Assembly (NCBI GenBank): GCA_030272585.1
Contig: BSYQ01000009.1
Span: 2,790,001 to 2,854,000 of the forward strand
From: Bryopsis sp. KO-2023
Taxonomy: Eukaryota > Chlorophyta > Ulvophyceae > Bryopsidales > Bryopsidaceae
DNA length: 64,000 bases
Direction: 5' to 3'
Positions 39,381-51,377 of this stretch are shown piece by piece. The notes below the pieces were generated by a model that had not been told where the DNA came from, made no database searches, and saw nothing but the letters and a program-made list of their open reading frames with translations. A program made the position numbers and the translations under genes. How positions within the stretch are numbered: the stretch's first letter is position 1; the number at the start of each line of letters is the position of its first letter.

Positions 39381-40595
39381 GACCGGACCGGACCGGAAAA
39401 CCTGTCTTGGACCGGATTTGACCTTTCTTAGACAGGTCAAACCGGTCTGGAAAGGTCAAATCCGGTCTAAGAAAGGTCAAATCCGGTCTAGTAAAGAACA
39501 CCTTTCTTAGACCGGATTTGACCTTTCCAGACCGGTCTGACCTGTTTTAGACCGGTGTGACCCTGTTTTAGACCGGTGTGAGGCCTAGTGTGACCTGTTT
39601 TAGACCGGCTCCAGGTCGGTCTGGACAGGTGGGCTGCCTGTCCAGACCGACCTGGAGCCTGTCTAGAACAGGTCGCACAATTAAGCACATAACTGAGAAT
39701 CAATCAGTTGGGAAGTGATTGAATTAATTAAAGCACCAAGTAATACTATTATATATATTTTTAGTGGATGAATAACGTGAGCCAAGCTCACCAGCCACCG
39801 ACTGGAGGGAGTCGGTCGACTCTGGGAGGACTCGAACTCGAGTTGGCTAAGTCCGAGTCGAGAGCACTACAAGGTAGCGGACCCCACCATAGGGACGCTC
39901 AAATTGGGTCCGCTACCTTTAAGTACCCGTTATTTTCCATTACAAAAAGTAGGTACTTAAAGGTAGCGGACCCCTTATGAGCGTCCCTATGGTGGGGTCC
40001 GCTACCTTGTAGTGCTCTCGACTCGGACTTAGCCAACCCGAGTTCGAGTCCTCCCAGAGTCGACCGACTCCCTCCAGTCGGTGGTTGGTGAGCTTGGCTC
40101 ACGTCATTCATGCAATGAAAATACATGTAACAATATTATTTGTTGTTTAATTAATTAACTCAGTTCCCAGTCAATTGATACACAATTGGCACGCTAAAAG
40201 TGCTTAATTGTGTGACCTGTTCTAGACAGGCGCCAGGTCGGTCTGGACAGGCAGCCCACCTGTCCAGACCGACCTGGAGCCGGTCTAAAACAGGAGAACA
40301 ACCCTGTCAAGACAGGGTCGTTCCGGTTTTAGACAGGTCACATCGCCGGTCTAATAAAGGCGAAATGTGGGTGTGACCTGTCTAAAAACGGAAAATCTGT
40401 CAGAAAACCGGTCCAGATTTCTGCAGATTTCCGAGGTTGACTGGACCGGAGTGGACAGGACCGGACAGGTCACAACCTGTCCGGTCTTGCAAGGACCGGC
40501 GTTTTTTCGTTGGACCGGACAGGACCGGACAGGTCAGCCGGTCCATGGACAGGTTGGACCGGACCGGACCGGTTTTTCGCTGCCGGTCCGGTCGG
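39381..40595. repeat. Large foldback: inverted repeat 39590-40288 within an ACCGGTCT-motif field
   Basis: The two halves are inverted copies about a centre near 39939. The inner arms (39769-39927 and 39952-40110, starting GAATAACGTGAGCC and GGTACTTAAAGG) and the outer arms (39590-39687 and 40189-40288) match closely; the AT-rich part between them is more diverged. Each outer arm is itself a hairpin (CCAGGTCGGTCTGGACAGG ... CCTGTCCAGACCGACCTGG). The flanks to 39381 and 40595 are made of short ACCGG, AGACCGGT and GACCTGT words. It lies between E0 gag and the E0 primer site, so it is either an insertion into E0 or an E0 peculiarity. No ORF. Confidence 0.85.
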
Positions 40596-40615
40596 GCCCA
40601 GGTCTGCCGAGTACT

Positions 40616-40627
40616 GCTCCGAAACCA
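40616..40627 (-). promoter_or_regulatory. E0 primer binding site
   Basis: TGGTTTCGGAGC on the minus strand, directly beside a sequence ending TTATTACA, the expected end of the E0 5' LTR. Confidence 0.75.
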
Positions 40628-43495
40628 TGTAATAAAACTTGAGCGCAGACTTATCTCAACGCGAACAAACGTTCGCTGTCTCCTATTTACAAGTTTCCCT
40701 GTCGAACTTTATACCTTCCCACGACTAATCGAAACTGTCCACAAGATTCCTTCACTATCGCACTACCCCACGTTACACAGCACCACTTCCTTTCGTCCAC
40801 TACTGCCTCATTTCAGTCATCTACCGCTTTGGCGCTCACAGGACTCTAGTGTCTACGCAAAGGCGTTTTCTGGCGTTTGGGGATGACAGGTGGATGAGTC
40901 GTGGACTTGCGTTCGTGAGGGGTGTTTTCTCTGCGGAGGTTGACGTTTCGAATACCCAGGCTGGGGTATATTAGTCGGGTTCATTGTTTGTGTTAGTCGA
41001 ACGGGTTTGTTTAACAGAGTTTGTGTGGAAACTGTGTGCGTCCTATCAAAGCACCCACGTCTTGAGTTCGTAGCGTCGACTCGAGTTCGTTTTCGGTTCT
41101 CCTCCTCTGCTAAACTCCCCAACCACAACCTCTTTCCTCTCCAACTCCCGACACTCTCATTTACAATGATGATCACCAGCAAACAACTACACGTTGTCAT
41201 CATGGGTGCCAAGTGTCGTGCCAGAGTGGGGGCCACCCACTCTGGCGGATCAACGTCATGATCGAAAATATGTTTTGACCCGATTAGTGCCCGGTTAGTT
41301 GATTTTTAATTTCTCTCTCCTTTACATTTCAGTTTTCGTCGAGCGCGTTTTTTTCCCTCATGATGTGACTTAGAAACTCATCCTTTTTTTTTGGTATGTA
41401 CATACAGCGGTGCGCACGCCCTGGACGCACGGGAGTCAACCACGGCCAAGACGCGGAAACTGCCAAAGGTGTGGCCCAAATTCGCCTGAGTTCGAAATAT
41501 TCATTGAGTTGAGACGTCCGGGTTGTGACATCACGTGCTAGACGGGTGTTTTCAGCCGTGATGTGGAGGGGATTGTAGTCGGACTGGGAGATTTAGGTGT
41601 ACGACTGACTAGGAGAACCCGGATGTGGGTATATTTACTGGAACTGTGTATTTTGAAATATTCATTTGTTTGTAGATACGGATTTGTGTAATAAAGTTCG
41701 AAATATTCCGAGCACCCAAAGGAAAAGAATGTGTCGGGGTTGATTTTGAAATGGAGGCCTCGAGCGCGACCCCTTTCAACACACGAAGGTGCAGCGGCTG
41801 GAACGCGCGTTTTTTCTGTTAAATTTCGGCCCTATAAGTGGGTGGTTTCGAGTTATTGCACACATGGAGGAAGGAAGCCGCCCCCAAAAAAATCCCCCCA
41901 ACAAAGAGTCGGGTGGGTGAGAGTGTGAGGAGCCGTTGTGTGGGGGACAGGAAAACGCTCGCTTTCCTGTTCTGGAGAAGCTCGCTCGAGTTCTCACGGT
42001 TTGGGTATGCAACCAAACGCCTGTGGTATATATTTGGGAGACGCCAACTTGCGTCCCCCAAATATCAAGATAGAAAGCTCCATGCAGTCCATCGACTGTG
42101 CGAAACTAATGATTTACGTCGCTGCTCAATCACAGTCAGAACAGGGGATCTTTTTTTCACCTTGTTTTCCACCTGTGATTGCAGGAAAAAAAGAAAAAAA
42201 TAAGAAAAAAATGCAATACCCTGTTCTGATACCCTGTTCGGTGCATTGATCTGTTGTCTATTTTTCCATCTTTTTTTTCAGGTTCTCTTCGATTTGGGTG
42301 CCGAGACAGACAGTGTCAACAAGAGTCAATGTGATGAGGCCTTCCTTGCTTCGTTTAGCTGAGACTATGTGAAAAGAACAAAATAGTGGATGAACAAGTG
42401 TTATTTTTTATATTTTCATCAAGGGCTGTAGGCTCAGGATTATTAAGTATTGCACTACATGTTTCTGGGTTTTGTTCTCATCAGTACACTAGTGTTTCGA
42501 ACCAGAAACGTCGAGCAATCTGAGCAGCAGAAGGCACGTGCACAACAAAACCAGCGATTTTCCTTTCTTGCGGTTCAAAAACCAAAATATCATTAAAAAG
42601 TATGAAATATCAAACACCCATGAAAATCCAACCAGGCAGGATTGACAATTCCATCTGCTTGGAGCCAAGCATACTCTGTGTTGGTTCTTATAGCCAATGG
42701 TTGTTTTCTCTTTGATTTTTGAAGGATTTTTGTCGTCCTTTTTAAAATCAAATACTAAAGGAGACGAACAAAACCTTCCACAAAAATAATTAAGCACCAT
42801 ACTCCATCTTCTCTAGGCAAAATAATTGCTTTCTTCCTTACAGTCAGTTTTTTCCTATGTACAATGTATGCAGGTTTTTTTGCCCTTTTCAACAACAGCA
42901 TCTGCAAAAGTTCGCATCCCACAAAGCGTTCCTTATGTGGTGAAAGTCGAAAAAAATTGAACCAAAAGCAAAAAAAACAAAAGCAGGAAAATGAAAGTGA
43001 GTGTACTGATCTCCCTCAGAAATCAGTCGAGCTGTACACAGTGAAATGGGAGCGCATTCATTCAAACTAAAAATTTGAAGGAAAAAAAAAGGAGAAAAAA
43101 GATAGCTAACTCATGCGTTTTTCTTTTCTTCTCAAGTGAAAACCACGTGTGTGTGTGTGGTTTTTTGTTGTTTTTAAAATCACCCACCTAAAAAAAATGA
43201 AGGCGAACTTATATACCCAGCAGAAAGTGAACACATGACTATTCACAGATCAAGGATTCAAAAACTGCACCCCCCCTCCAAAAAAAAAAAGACAAAAAAA
43301 CAATTCGGACAAATTGAACAAAGCAAAAAAAGATAGAAAAAAAAATCACATTTTCTTGCGGAAGTTTGTAGGGTCGCACGTTGCACAGCCCAACCCTTAG
43401 AAAAAAAGCAAAACAAAAAAACAAATCGACACTTCCACGAAAAATATGTATGTACAATTCGTTCATAGATCTTTTTTTTCTTCTCCTTCTTCTTC
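40628..43495. other. E0 5' LTR (outer end undefined) and adjoining non-genic DNA
   Basis: The LTR should begin at 40628 (TGTAATAAAAC on the plus strand). Its other end cannot be fixed because the partner LTR lies outside the window. A perfect hairpin GCCAGAGTGGG...CCCACTCTGGC stands at about 41221-41247. From there to the ataxin-10-like gene I see only AT-rich DNA, homopolymers and a GT repeat near 43150. No gene. Confidence 0.5.
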
Positions 43496-43753
43496 TCATA
43501 TGTAAGTGTACGCTCCATATTCCTTTTTCCCGACTCTCAGTTTTCCTGTGGACCGGTCCACTTCGATTTTGATTCCGAGTCTGTCCAGCTCTTCGCTTTT
43601 GACCACCCCCTGCACTTCCAAACCTCGGACCATGTTTTGAATCTCCAAATTGTCTTCGCACAGGTTTCGGATCGCCCACACCGCCCATTCCCTGACCAAG
43701 GGACTCACATCGTCCACCTGCGGTGCACACGATTCGATCGTTTTTCCTCTTGC

Positions 43754-43785
<32 letters not shown>

Positions 43786-45436
43786 AAAAAGAACAAGAAG
43801 AAAATGAAAATGAAGATGAAATGAAATGACATGAATACAACAAGTTTGTAAATATTTTGGGATCCATTATTGTTGATCGGGGAAATTTCTTGGAAAAAAA
43901 TGAAACATAGAAAAGCAGTGAAAAAAATAAATAAAAAAAAATACATATCTATAACCTCTATATATAGATACCCCCCCCCCCCGCCCTTTTCCCCCCTAAT
44001 GTCTGTGTTTTTGTTGAATTATTGCATAATGTCAAGTTTGAAAGTGTTGGTGCAGATCCTCGTCCGATGCTCTTCAAAAATCCCTCCAGCGCCTTCCAGA
44101 AACCGAAATTCCGAGGCTATTTTTTTTCCTTTCTTAAATAATCGCTCACTTGGCATTGGTTCAGCAACAGAGGTACCCCCTCCAGCTTCAGCACCATGTT
44201 TTGAATCCCCGGCCTTCTGAACACTACGTTCGACAAAATCGCCACTATGTCTGTCCGAAACCCGACGTACGGAGTAGCCACCGGCACCCCCTCGGCCAAA
44301 TCCAACCCCTCCATCCTGGCCGTAAAATCGCCACCCCCTTTTGCATCGTCCACCACCCCTGCCTCCGGGGGTGTCCTCGGGTTTTTGATCGAGCCCAGCG
44401 CCCTCAGACAATCCAGCAGCCATTTGACCAGCCCCGATTCGCAAACCTCGCTCACCACATCCCTCCCGTTTTCCCTTAAGGTGTTTTGATCCAAACACGA
44501 CAGGTTTTTGAGCACCATGAACGCCGGTTCCAGAGCTTCGGTGGCGTTGGCCGAGGAAGCCCCAGGTTCCATCAGCATCAAGGTCAAATTCTTGGCGATT
44601 TGGAACACCGATGCGAAAGCTTTGTACATGCCCTCTCCCGAGTTTTCATCTTCAGGCACCCAATCCAGCACATCCGGGATGGCCAGGAATTGTAGCAGAT
44701 GCAATTGGGAGATCCCCATTTTGCACTGGGGGTCGCTCTCCGAGTGCAGGTTGGCGAACATTTCGTCCAGCAGACCCTCGCAGTACACCAACCTCCCCAC
44801 CAGCATCAGCAACCACTCGTTTTCGCCGAATCTCTCGTTTTCCGTGCCCTCCACCCTCCTTCCGAAATCCAGCAACTCCGACAGAATCGGGGTGCCCGCC
44901 CGAGAACACAGAGCACTCGAAAACTGTTTCGATGAACGCGCACACGAAACCAAGCACGTGCAGAGCGGCCCGATTATATGCCACAGTTTCACCTTCGCCA
45001 GCTGCAGAAAACCCACCGGGAAAAACTCCTTCCAGATGGCCGACGAGCAGGCCTCGCTCGCGGTCGACATGTTCGCCAGAAACTGCGTTCCCGCTCGGAG
45101 GGCTCGCAACTCGCCCCCGGCCTCGCTGTTTTCGTCCCGAACGCATTCATCGTCCCAACTATCCGACTTGCAGCACAACTTCGTCGCGATTTTCTTCACC
45201 GCGGGCAGCACCCCCGTTTCCAGAATCGCTTCCGCCACCGACGCGCCACCGGAACACAAATTCCGTAACACGATCAATAGCTGGCGAGTTTGTTCGATGT
45301 CCAAAGCAGGTTTTTCGATCAGTCGCGCAACGCGGAAATGAACGGACTGAGAAAGCAACTCCGCGTGGAAATGGGCCTCCCGGCTGTTCAGAGCCCAAGC
45401 CGATAATTCGTCGGGACAAACGGCGTCGCCCGACAT
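43496..45436 (-). CDS. ATXN10: Ataxin-10-like ARM-repeat protein
   Basis: Two exons: 45436-44150 and 43717-43496, joined in phase 0 by GTGAGC...CGCAG, giving 502 residues, close to the family size. The first exon carries armadillo-type helices (QTRQLLIVLRNLCSGGASVAEAIL, TGVLPAVKKIA, LRAGTQFLANMS, FMVLKNLSCLD, FRTDIVAILSNVVFR) and ends VPLLLNQCQ. The second begins VDDVSPLVREWAVWAIRNLCEDN, the signature of the C-terminal ataxin-10 domain. Ataxin-10 proteins are cytoplasmic and linked to cell division and, in animals, to cilia. The gene is transcribed in the same direction as TAD3, whose end lies 630 bases upstream. The intron contains long C/A runs (T then G on the coding strand). Confidence 0.85.
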
Positions 45437-46068
45437 TTTCTTCTACTCCAGTTCTTGCTGTGCGGTTGGTTCGCGTTTGGTTGCATGCCAGAAAGCAGCC
45501 ACGAGAGTGAACATTACACATTGGCTGCCAATCCGTATCTTCGCACCAGCGGGGGGCAAGATACGAATAAGCCGTGAAGTCCCCCGTGTAACGCCACAGC
45601 GTTTCAATTTACCCTTACGGATAACGCCGCAGCGTTTCAATTTTTGGGAAATCCGAGCGTTACTCTGACATGCTGCTTTGTCCACCAAAATCCAATCAGC
45701 ACAAACAAAGAAAACTGCGAAATTCCTGTGAGGAGCTCTTCTTCACTTCTAATGCTGATGGGTGGGGGGGAGGAAACTCTTAGGAAAGAATTTGAACTGA
45801 TCATGTTCGCCAAGATTCTTTACATCAATGAGTCTATTTCTTTTCGACTTTTTCCCTGTGGAACTGGTAGATTTTCACTGTCGCAGCAGAGGGGCAAATT
45901 CCATTGTTCACAAGCAAGCACACAACAATCTGGGTCAGACTGTTTGACAGGTATCGGATTGCCCTGTGGGCAACCCCAGCCGCCGATCTCCCATCATCTG
46001 ATTTACCCAGTTGAAACAAACCATCGAAAAAAATAATAATAGCGATCGCAACAAACGTTTTGCAACAA
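45437..46068. other. Intergenic DNA upstream of the ataxin-10-like gene, with a direct repeat
   Basis: The 20-base word TAACGCCRCAGCGTTTCAAT occurs at about 45589 and 45623. It lies 150-190 bases upstream of the ATXN10-like ATG and could be a promoter element. No gene. Confidence 0.5.
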
Positions 46069-48034
46069 TCACAATATCTGTGGATCTTTTTGTTCGTTGT
46101 TCGAGCCGGCCGAATCTGTGAACCTCCCCTCATGTAACTTCCCCTCGTCATGTAAGGACGTCAACAAAAGAGGCAAATGGTACACTTGAAATCTATGATT
46201 CAAACTCCGCTCCCCATGCAAACTCATACTTCCACCCAGAGCCCCACCGACCTCGTCTTTCACAGAATACACTATTTTTTGAAACCGGGAATGCACCAAT
46301 GCCATCGAACACATGACACAAGGCTCCTTTAAAATGTACAGGTCGAATCCGGTACACAAGTAAGGCCTGTCCAACAGCACATCGATCGGCACGTTGTAAA
46401 CCTCGTGTCCCCCCCCATGAACACCGCCACCACCATTATCAGCATCAGCGTCGCCATTGTTGTTGATAACCCCAGTCGAACCGTTCGCAGCCGGCGTGAT
46501 TCGCTGAGAAATGGGCTCGTCGAGAACTGCTTCTCGATGGGCGCTGCCCACATCCCCCGTGCCTTCGACTCGCCGACGTTTCTCCAAGCCTTGCTGGCTG
46601 CGGAAGCTTCCGTCGTCCCCCCACATGGCTAGATCTCGCTCGGCAGCCTGTGCGATCGCCTCCATCGCCGTGTGGCAAATCGGACTGACATCGCTTCGAT
46701 CCAGTCCCACAGCAATCACCCTGAATTCCAACACACAAGGGGTTTTTGCCTGGGAAAGATCGACCCCCCCCCCCCCCTCTATCCAGTGGAAGAAAATTTG
46801 CATGGTGGGTCCTCAAGAAATGCCCAGTTCGAGTTGTTGATAATTTTCTTGAAAGCGGTTGAAAAGAAAGAAAGAAAGAAAAACAGGGTTACCTGTCAAT
46901 GAACGGATCGACCACCACAGCAGCATTAGTCATGTCATTGTTTTTGGCCTCCTCCATCGCTCTTCTCATGTATTTCTCCATTTTGGCTTGCGTTTCCTCC
47001 CCGACTTCGTGAGCGTCCATCCGCAAGTGTGGCTCCGCCGGACGCCAACTGATTGGCCAATGAACGCACCATTCGCTCCACAGCTCCTTGGAAGGGGGCA
47101 TCGTGCCAGCCACCTGGAAAAATTTGACTACACACCATAACTCATATTATACACAGTGGACCCTTGATTAGGATGAATGCAGCCAGCGAGATGACCATCC
47201 AGTTGGACGTCTAATCTGGCGATGTGGAGCAGAGCCTCTCTACTTCCCCCAGTGTTTCTTTTGTAATGAAGTGGGGGGGGGTGATATGATGGATGAAACG
47301 ATCTGCTGTTACGAGGGGGTAATGAGGTTCTTTGGCTGGGCAGCATTGCCTGAGAAATTTCTAGACCTCTACAATCTAATTGCTGGAAAGGACCAGAGGT
47401 TAAAGAGCGACCTATATGTATAATAGCCTAAAACACATTTCCGTGAACGGGCCGTTTGTAAACTAATTTCAATTTCAATATATACATATATTTTTTTATT
47501 CATATCTATATATATATATATCCCTTTCACTCTTTTAATCTTCCTGTTGTTCCTCTGTTTCAACTGATATTCTGAAGGGGACACCTCCCGTCACCAGGAA
47601 ATTGGCAACCAGGGTGGATATCCTCAGAAAGAATGAAAGATCGAGATCTCCTGCTTGGTTGCATTTGAGTTTGAGTAGGATAGTCATACCTCCACGATGT
47701 AAGGCTCCAGCCCAAACTTCTCCACTATTTCTTGGACATTCGGTGGCACCCTCTTTTCCCCAGCAGAACAAATCATCTCCCTGTCCTCCTCGACCTGGCT
47801 TTCCTCCACAGGGCACAGTATTATGTTCAACTCCACGCCATCCTGGCACTCCTTCTTGCGAATTCTCTTCAAGTGCGACAGACCCCTCAGCGGGGCTTTG
47901 CTCCCCAGCACTTTCATCAGCTGATTGGCGATATGCGGGGCAATCGTGGCGACGAAAACTTCGATCAACTGGAGTCTGGGAACCGCTGAACCGGGTACGA
48001 ACTCCGCATTGCCGAATTGGTGAGTTTTCGACAT
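46069..48034 (-). CDS. TAD3: tRNA-specific adenosine deaminase subunit TAD3/ADAT3
   Basis: The non-catalytic partner of TAD2/ADAT2, which together convert A34 to inosine in tRNA anticodons. Exon 1 is 48034-47690 (ATG at 48034, MSKTHQFGN; VFVATIAPHIANQLMKVL; LSHLKRIRKKE; VELNIILCP). Exon 2 is 47113-46893 (CVHWPISWRP, a long helix, NAAVVVDPFID). The last exon ends at 46069 and holds the deaminase core: CHTAMEAI, PYLCTGFDLYILKEPCVMCSMALVHSR, GALGG and LNHRFQVYHL. The zinc ligands PCVMC and H are present, and the HxE glutamate is replaced (CHTAME), as in this subunit. The last intron does not close: exon 2 ends in phase 2, while the only good acceptor (TTTCCCAG at about 46757) gives phase 0. An indel or a micro-exon is possible. 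Confidence 0.87.
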
Positions 48035-48424
48035 CGCAGCCACGAATACACTCTCCGAGAACGGCCAGGCGGAAAAGTTGAACAAAAACACACCAAAACC
48101 TCCTGAACCCTCCGTTAAAAGCTGATCGAATGTGCGTGTGTGTGTGTTTTTTTGCGCCGGTTTCGTCCTCCCTCAAGGCCTTTTTTTGAGCTGTTCTGGA
48201 AAATCGTCAGTGCTTCCTTCCAGCAGCCACCCATGATTTATAAAAAAAAAGAAAAAGGTGATGTCAGCGAGTAGTACTGATCGGTTGAATCCTGGCCCCC
48301 CACAAATTACTCTTTGCTTCAAACAGCCGCCTCGTCTTGATCCTGTCGGAGAGCGGTGGAGGACGTAATTTTTTGCTGGTTTTCCTTCTTGGTTTGGCGT
48401 TTTGCGGAAGCGGACTGAGCAAAG
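48035..48424. promoter_or_regulatory. Divergent promoter region of TAD3 and RPL35
   Basis: 390 bases separate the ATG codons of two genes read in opposite directions, so the region should hold both promoters and 5' UTRs. A GT run and T runs are visible; no defined element can be named. Confidence 0.5.
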
Positions 48425-50790
48425 ATGGGTAGGAAAAGTCGATCAAACCTGTGCTGCTTTCTGGTGCCTCTTCTCTTGTATCGGCTGAGGGATGGTTGTT
48501 GATTTTATGCGTTCGTATTGATTTCCGCGCGCAGTGAAGATCAAGGCCTTCGAGTTGCGGGAAAAGTCCAAGGCTGACCTCCTGTCTCAGGTGAAAAAAA
48601 GCCACAAAAAAAAGAAGTTGTGTAAAAACATCCAAAAGAGAGTTTGTTTTTATCATATTTTTTGGTTTGGGAAGGTCTCTTGTGTGAGTGTGAGGAGCAG
48701 GTGTGTGTGTTTGTGAGGGGGGGGGTGTGAGGGGGGGGGTGTGAAGTGAGTGAATTTTTTTTTGAGGGTGGTTTTTTGGTTTGGATGGGACATTGCAGCT
48801 CAAAGAGCTGAAGACGGAGTTGGCTGCTCTCCGCGTGGCAAAGGTCACTGGAGGTGCTCCCAACAAGCTGTCGAAGATGTGAGTTAATTCTTAAAACGAT
48901 AAATTACTCTCTTTATTTTTGCTAATTTGAGTTATCGAGGAGATGCTCAACATTGAAAGAAGGTTGATCAACATTGTAATATATGTGCGCATGTTCATGC
49001 TCATCCAGAATCTACTTTTGTTCGTTGGGTTGCTCTTTCTGCAGCAAAAAATGTTTGGAAATTGTGTTTGATTTATAGTCAGTGTAAAAAGGAATGTGGA
49101 GGAATTCGCCCTGTTTTAGGCATCCAATTTTTCTGTGTTTATTCTCCTTGTGCGGTCTTTTTTTTAAAGAAAATCGAAAACTGAGCGCTAATGGTGAACA
49201 CCAAAATCAACACCATCTGCTGAAGTTGCAGAGAAGTTACAAACGATTTTTTTTTTTTGGGGGGGGGGCTTGGTGAGAGAAGACATTTGAGTTATTATGA
49301 TTATGTTGATGTGAGTTTTTTTTTTCTCTTCCCAATTTTGCAGCAAGGTTGTACGAAAATCGATTGCCCGAGTTTTGACTGTCTACCGTGAAAACCAGAA
49401 GAATTCGCTCAGGAGGACTTTTAAGGAGGAGATGGAAAAGAAGAAGGGCCGGGTATGGGGAAAAAAAAAACGGTCAATTTTGTTTCTTTCTTTCCACTTC
49501 AAGTTTCTTCACACCGTATCCATGTACATCTCTGTAGTGTTAAATTCTCGACGTGCATTTGTTGCTTCACTTTTTCCCTCCCCTGTGATGCTTCGATTTC
49601 GATGCTTGCTGGGTTCAGATTTTTATGTCTGTCAGTTGTTTTATTTAACTCTGCAAATTTTAGGTTAAATCTTTTTGAGAATTAAAAGTGGCACTTAAAA
49701 CAACCTTTCACAACCCAGTGGATGGCCGCCTCTTTGTTTTAGATCAGCACTCATACAGAGAATTGTTTCTTTCTTTGCATCCGAATTCATGAAAGTGGGC
49801 GAGAAAATGCATCGATTGAGTGAAATTTTACTGTGAGGCGAAAGTGTTGTGACGATATTATTTTTTTATTATTCTGGCTAAAAGAGAAAAAGCCAGAAGG
49901 AGGGCTGCGTTTCATCATTGTTAGATTTATATATTGTGTGTGTGTGTTTGTTGGGTGAAGTGCACTCTGTCCTTAACGTGAAGTGCTGTTTCCAATTTAG
50001 GTATACCTTCCATTGGACATGCGTACAAAGAAGACCAGGGCCATCAGAAGAGCTCTGACCCCAGCACAGGTAAAAAACCCAATTCTGTAGTTAGCACCTC
50101 CCAAGTGTGGTTCCAAATAATGCATATAATCGGAAATGTGAACTTCTTGCGAAAAGGGGTGGGGTTGGTAAGAGGGCACCAGGAAAGGAGAGAAATGATT
50201 TCTCCCAATCCCCCATCGTTTTACCGCCAAAGCAATTCTAAGGTTCAAAGCGAACTTCATGCAATATGGCTTCAGGTTTAGACCACGGAGTTGATAATAA
50301 TATCATCGATGCTGGAATAAGGTGGTCGTTTTCCCACCCCTCCCCTTTCTTCTCTCTCCCTGGTTTCAACTCCACCTGGTTGATTGACATGATGAGCTCG
50401 GTCGTTTTCTCAGTTCCATCAGTTTTCTCAGTTCTCAGTTTCTCAGTTTCAAATTTGAGGTCGATCTGAAGTCGATTTGCACTCACATTACAGCTAGCCT
50501 AATGTGGTGCAGCATACCTTGTCGAAATGATAACACCAGGGAGCTGGTCATGCTGTGTGTGGGGGTTTTAGAAAGAAAGTGGCGAAACATTACAGGTTCA
50601 TCAATTATGCAACTCGATATAGGCTGATGATTTCGACTACACACTAATGGAACTTGTACATGTATATATCTCCGAACGAAATGTGCAAATGCGTGTGGTT
50701 TCGTTTCTTTTGCAGAAATACAAGCTGACGAAGAAGCAGAAGGCGTACAAGGCCAAATTCCCTGCCCTCAAGTATGCAGTGAAAGCTTGA
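48425..50790 (+). CDS. RPL35: 60S ribosomal protein L35 (uL29)
   Basis: Six exons with GT-AG borders: 48425-48428 (ATGG), 48535-48590, 48799-48878, 49344-49452, 50001-50069, 50716-50790, together 130 residues. The protein starts [20 protein letters not shown], continues [23 protein letters not shown], then [35 protein letters not shown] and ends [10 protein letters not shown], the typical end of L35. It is part of the large ribosomal subunit near the peptide exit tunnel. The four-base first exon, an ATG followed closely by an intron, is common in ribosomal protein genes. Introns 2 and 3 contain T and G runs. Confidence 0.96.
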
Positions 50791-51377
50791 ATGTCGCGCC
50801 AATGTGTGGGTTTTGGATCCTTCTTGTGTTTTGGCCCTCTTTTGGCGGTTGAACAGCCTGGATGGAAAGGGGGGGGGGGTTAAATAGTGATGGTGGATGG
50901 TGGAAATTGATGTGTTGTCGGAACTGGGGATGTAATTTGTTTCTGGCATCGATCATTTGAAAACTCTCTCTTTGTGGTGGGAAATCGAACCGGAAAAAAG
51001 AATTGGAGGGTTGCACTTATTGGATGGAAAGTTGGTGGATGAGTTGGGGGTGAGGCGACAGCCAAAGGGTGGAATTTGTCATCGATTGAGCCAATAAACA
51101 CAGTTTTCCTCCATTACTTGAAATTTCAAAGTCGTCTGGCACCACTCCCTGCTGGTGCACTTCTGTTGGTGATGCTCCACACAGACACTCTTTCCCCAGA
51201 AAACGAGATCGTGAGTTCTGCCGATCTGGAAAATCATTCTCTTGGGGCTGTACGAATTTCCAACAGTTGCTGTACTGCGATCGTATGGCTGGCGCCTTAT
51301 TACGAGATGTTTAGGAATCAGCCAGCCCACCAGTTGTTTCGATTGCTGTCTTCCGCGTCTTCTCCGTCCATGGTTCA
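50791..51377 (+). other. RPL35 3' end and upstream region of the J-domain gene
   Basis: Contains a G run near 50869 and an AATAAA at about 51092 that could serve as poly(A) signal. No gene is seen. Confidence 0.5.

Noticed and set aside
40628-41264. A defined E0 LTR ending at TTTACA (41164) or at the 41.24-kb hairpin
   Set aside because: Without the partner LTR or a target duplication the outer end cannot be fixed.
44508-45510. Two long plus-strand ORFs (277 and 299 residues) opposite the ataxin-10-like gene
   Set aside because: The minus strand has family motifs and good splice sites; these ORFs are antisense shadows in GC-rich exon DNA.
48264-48866. A 200-residue minus-strand ORF over the RPL35 start
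   Set aside because: Covers exons and introns of RPL35 in antisense; composition is low complexity.
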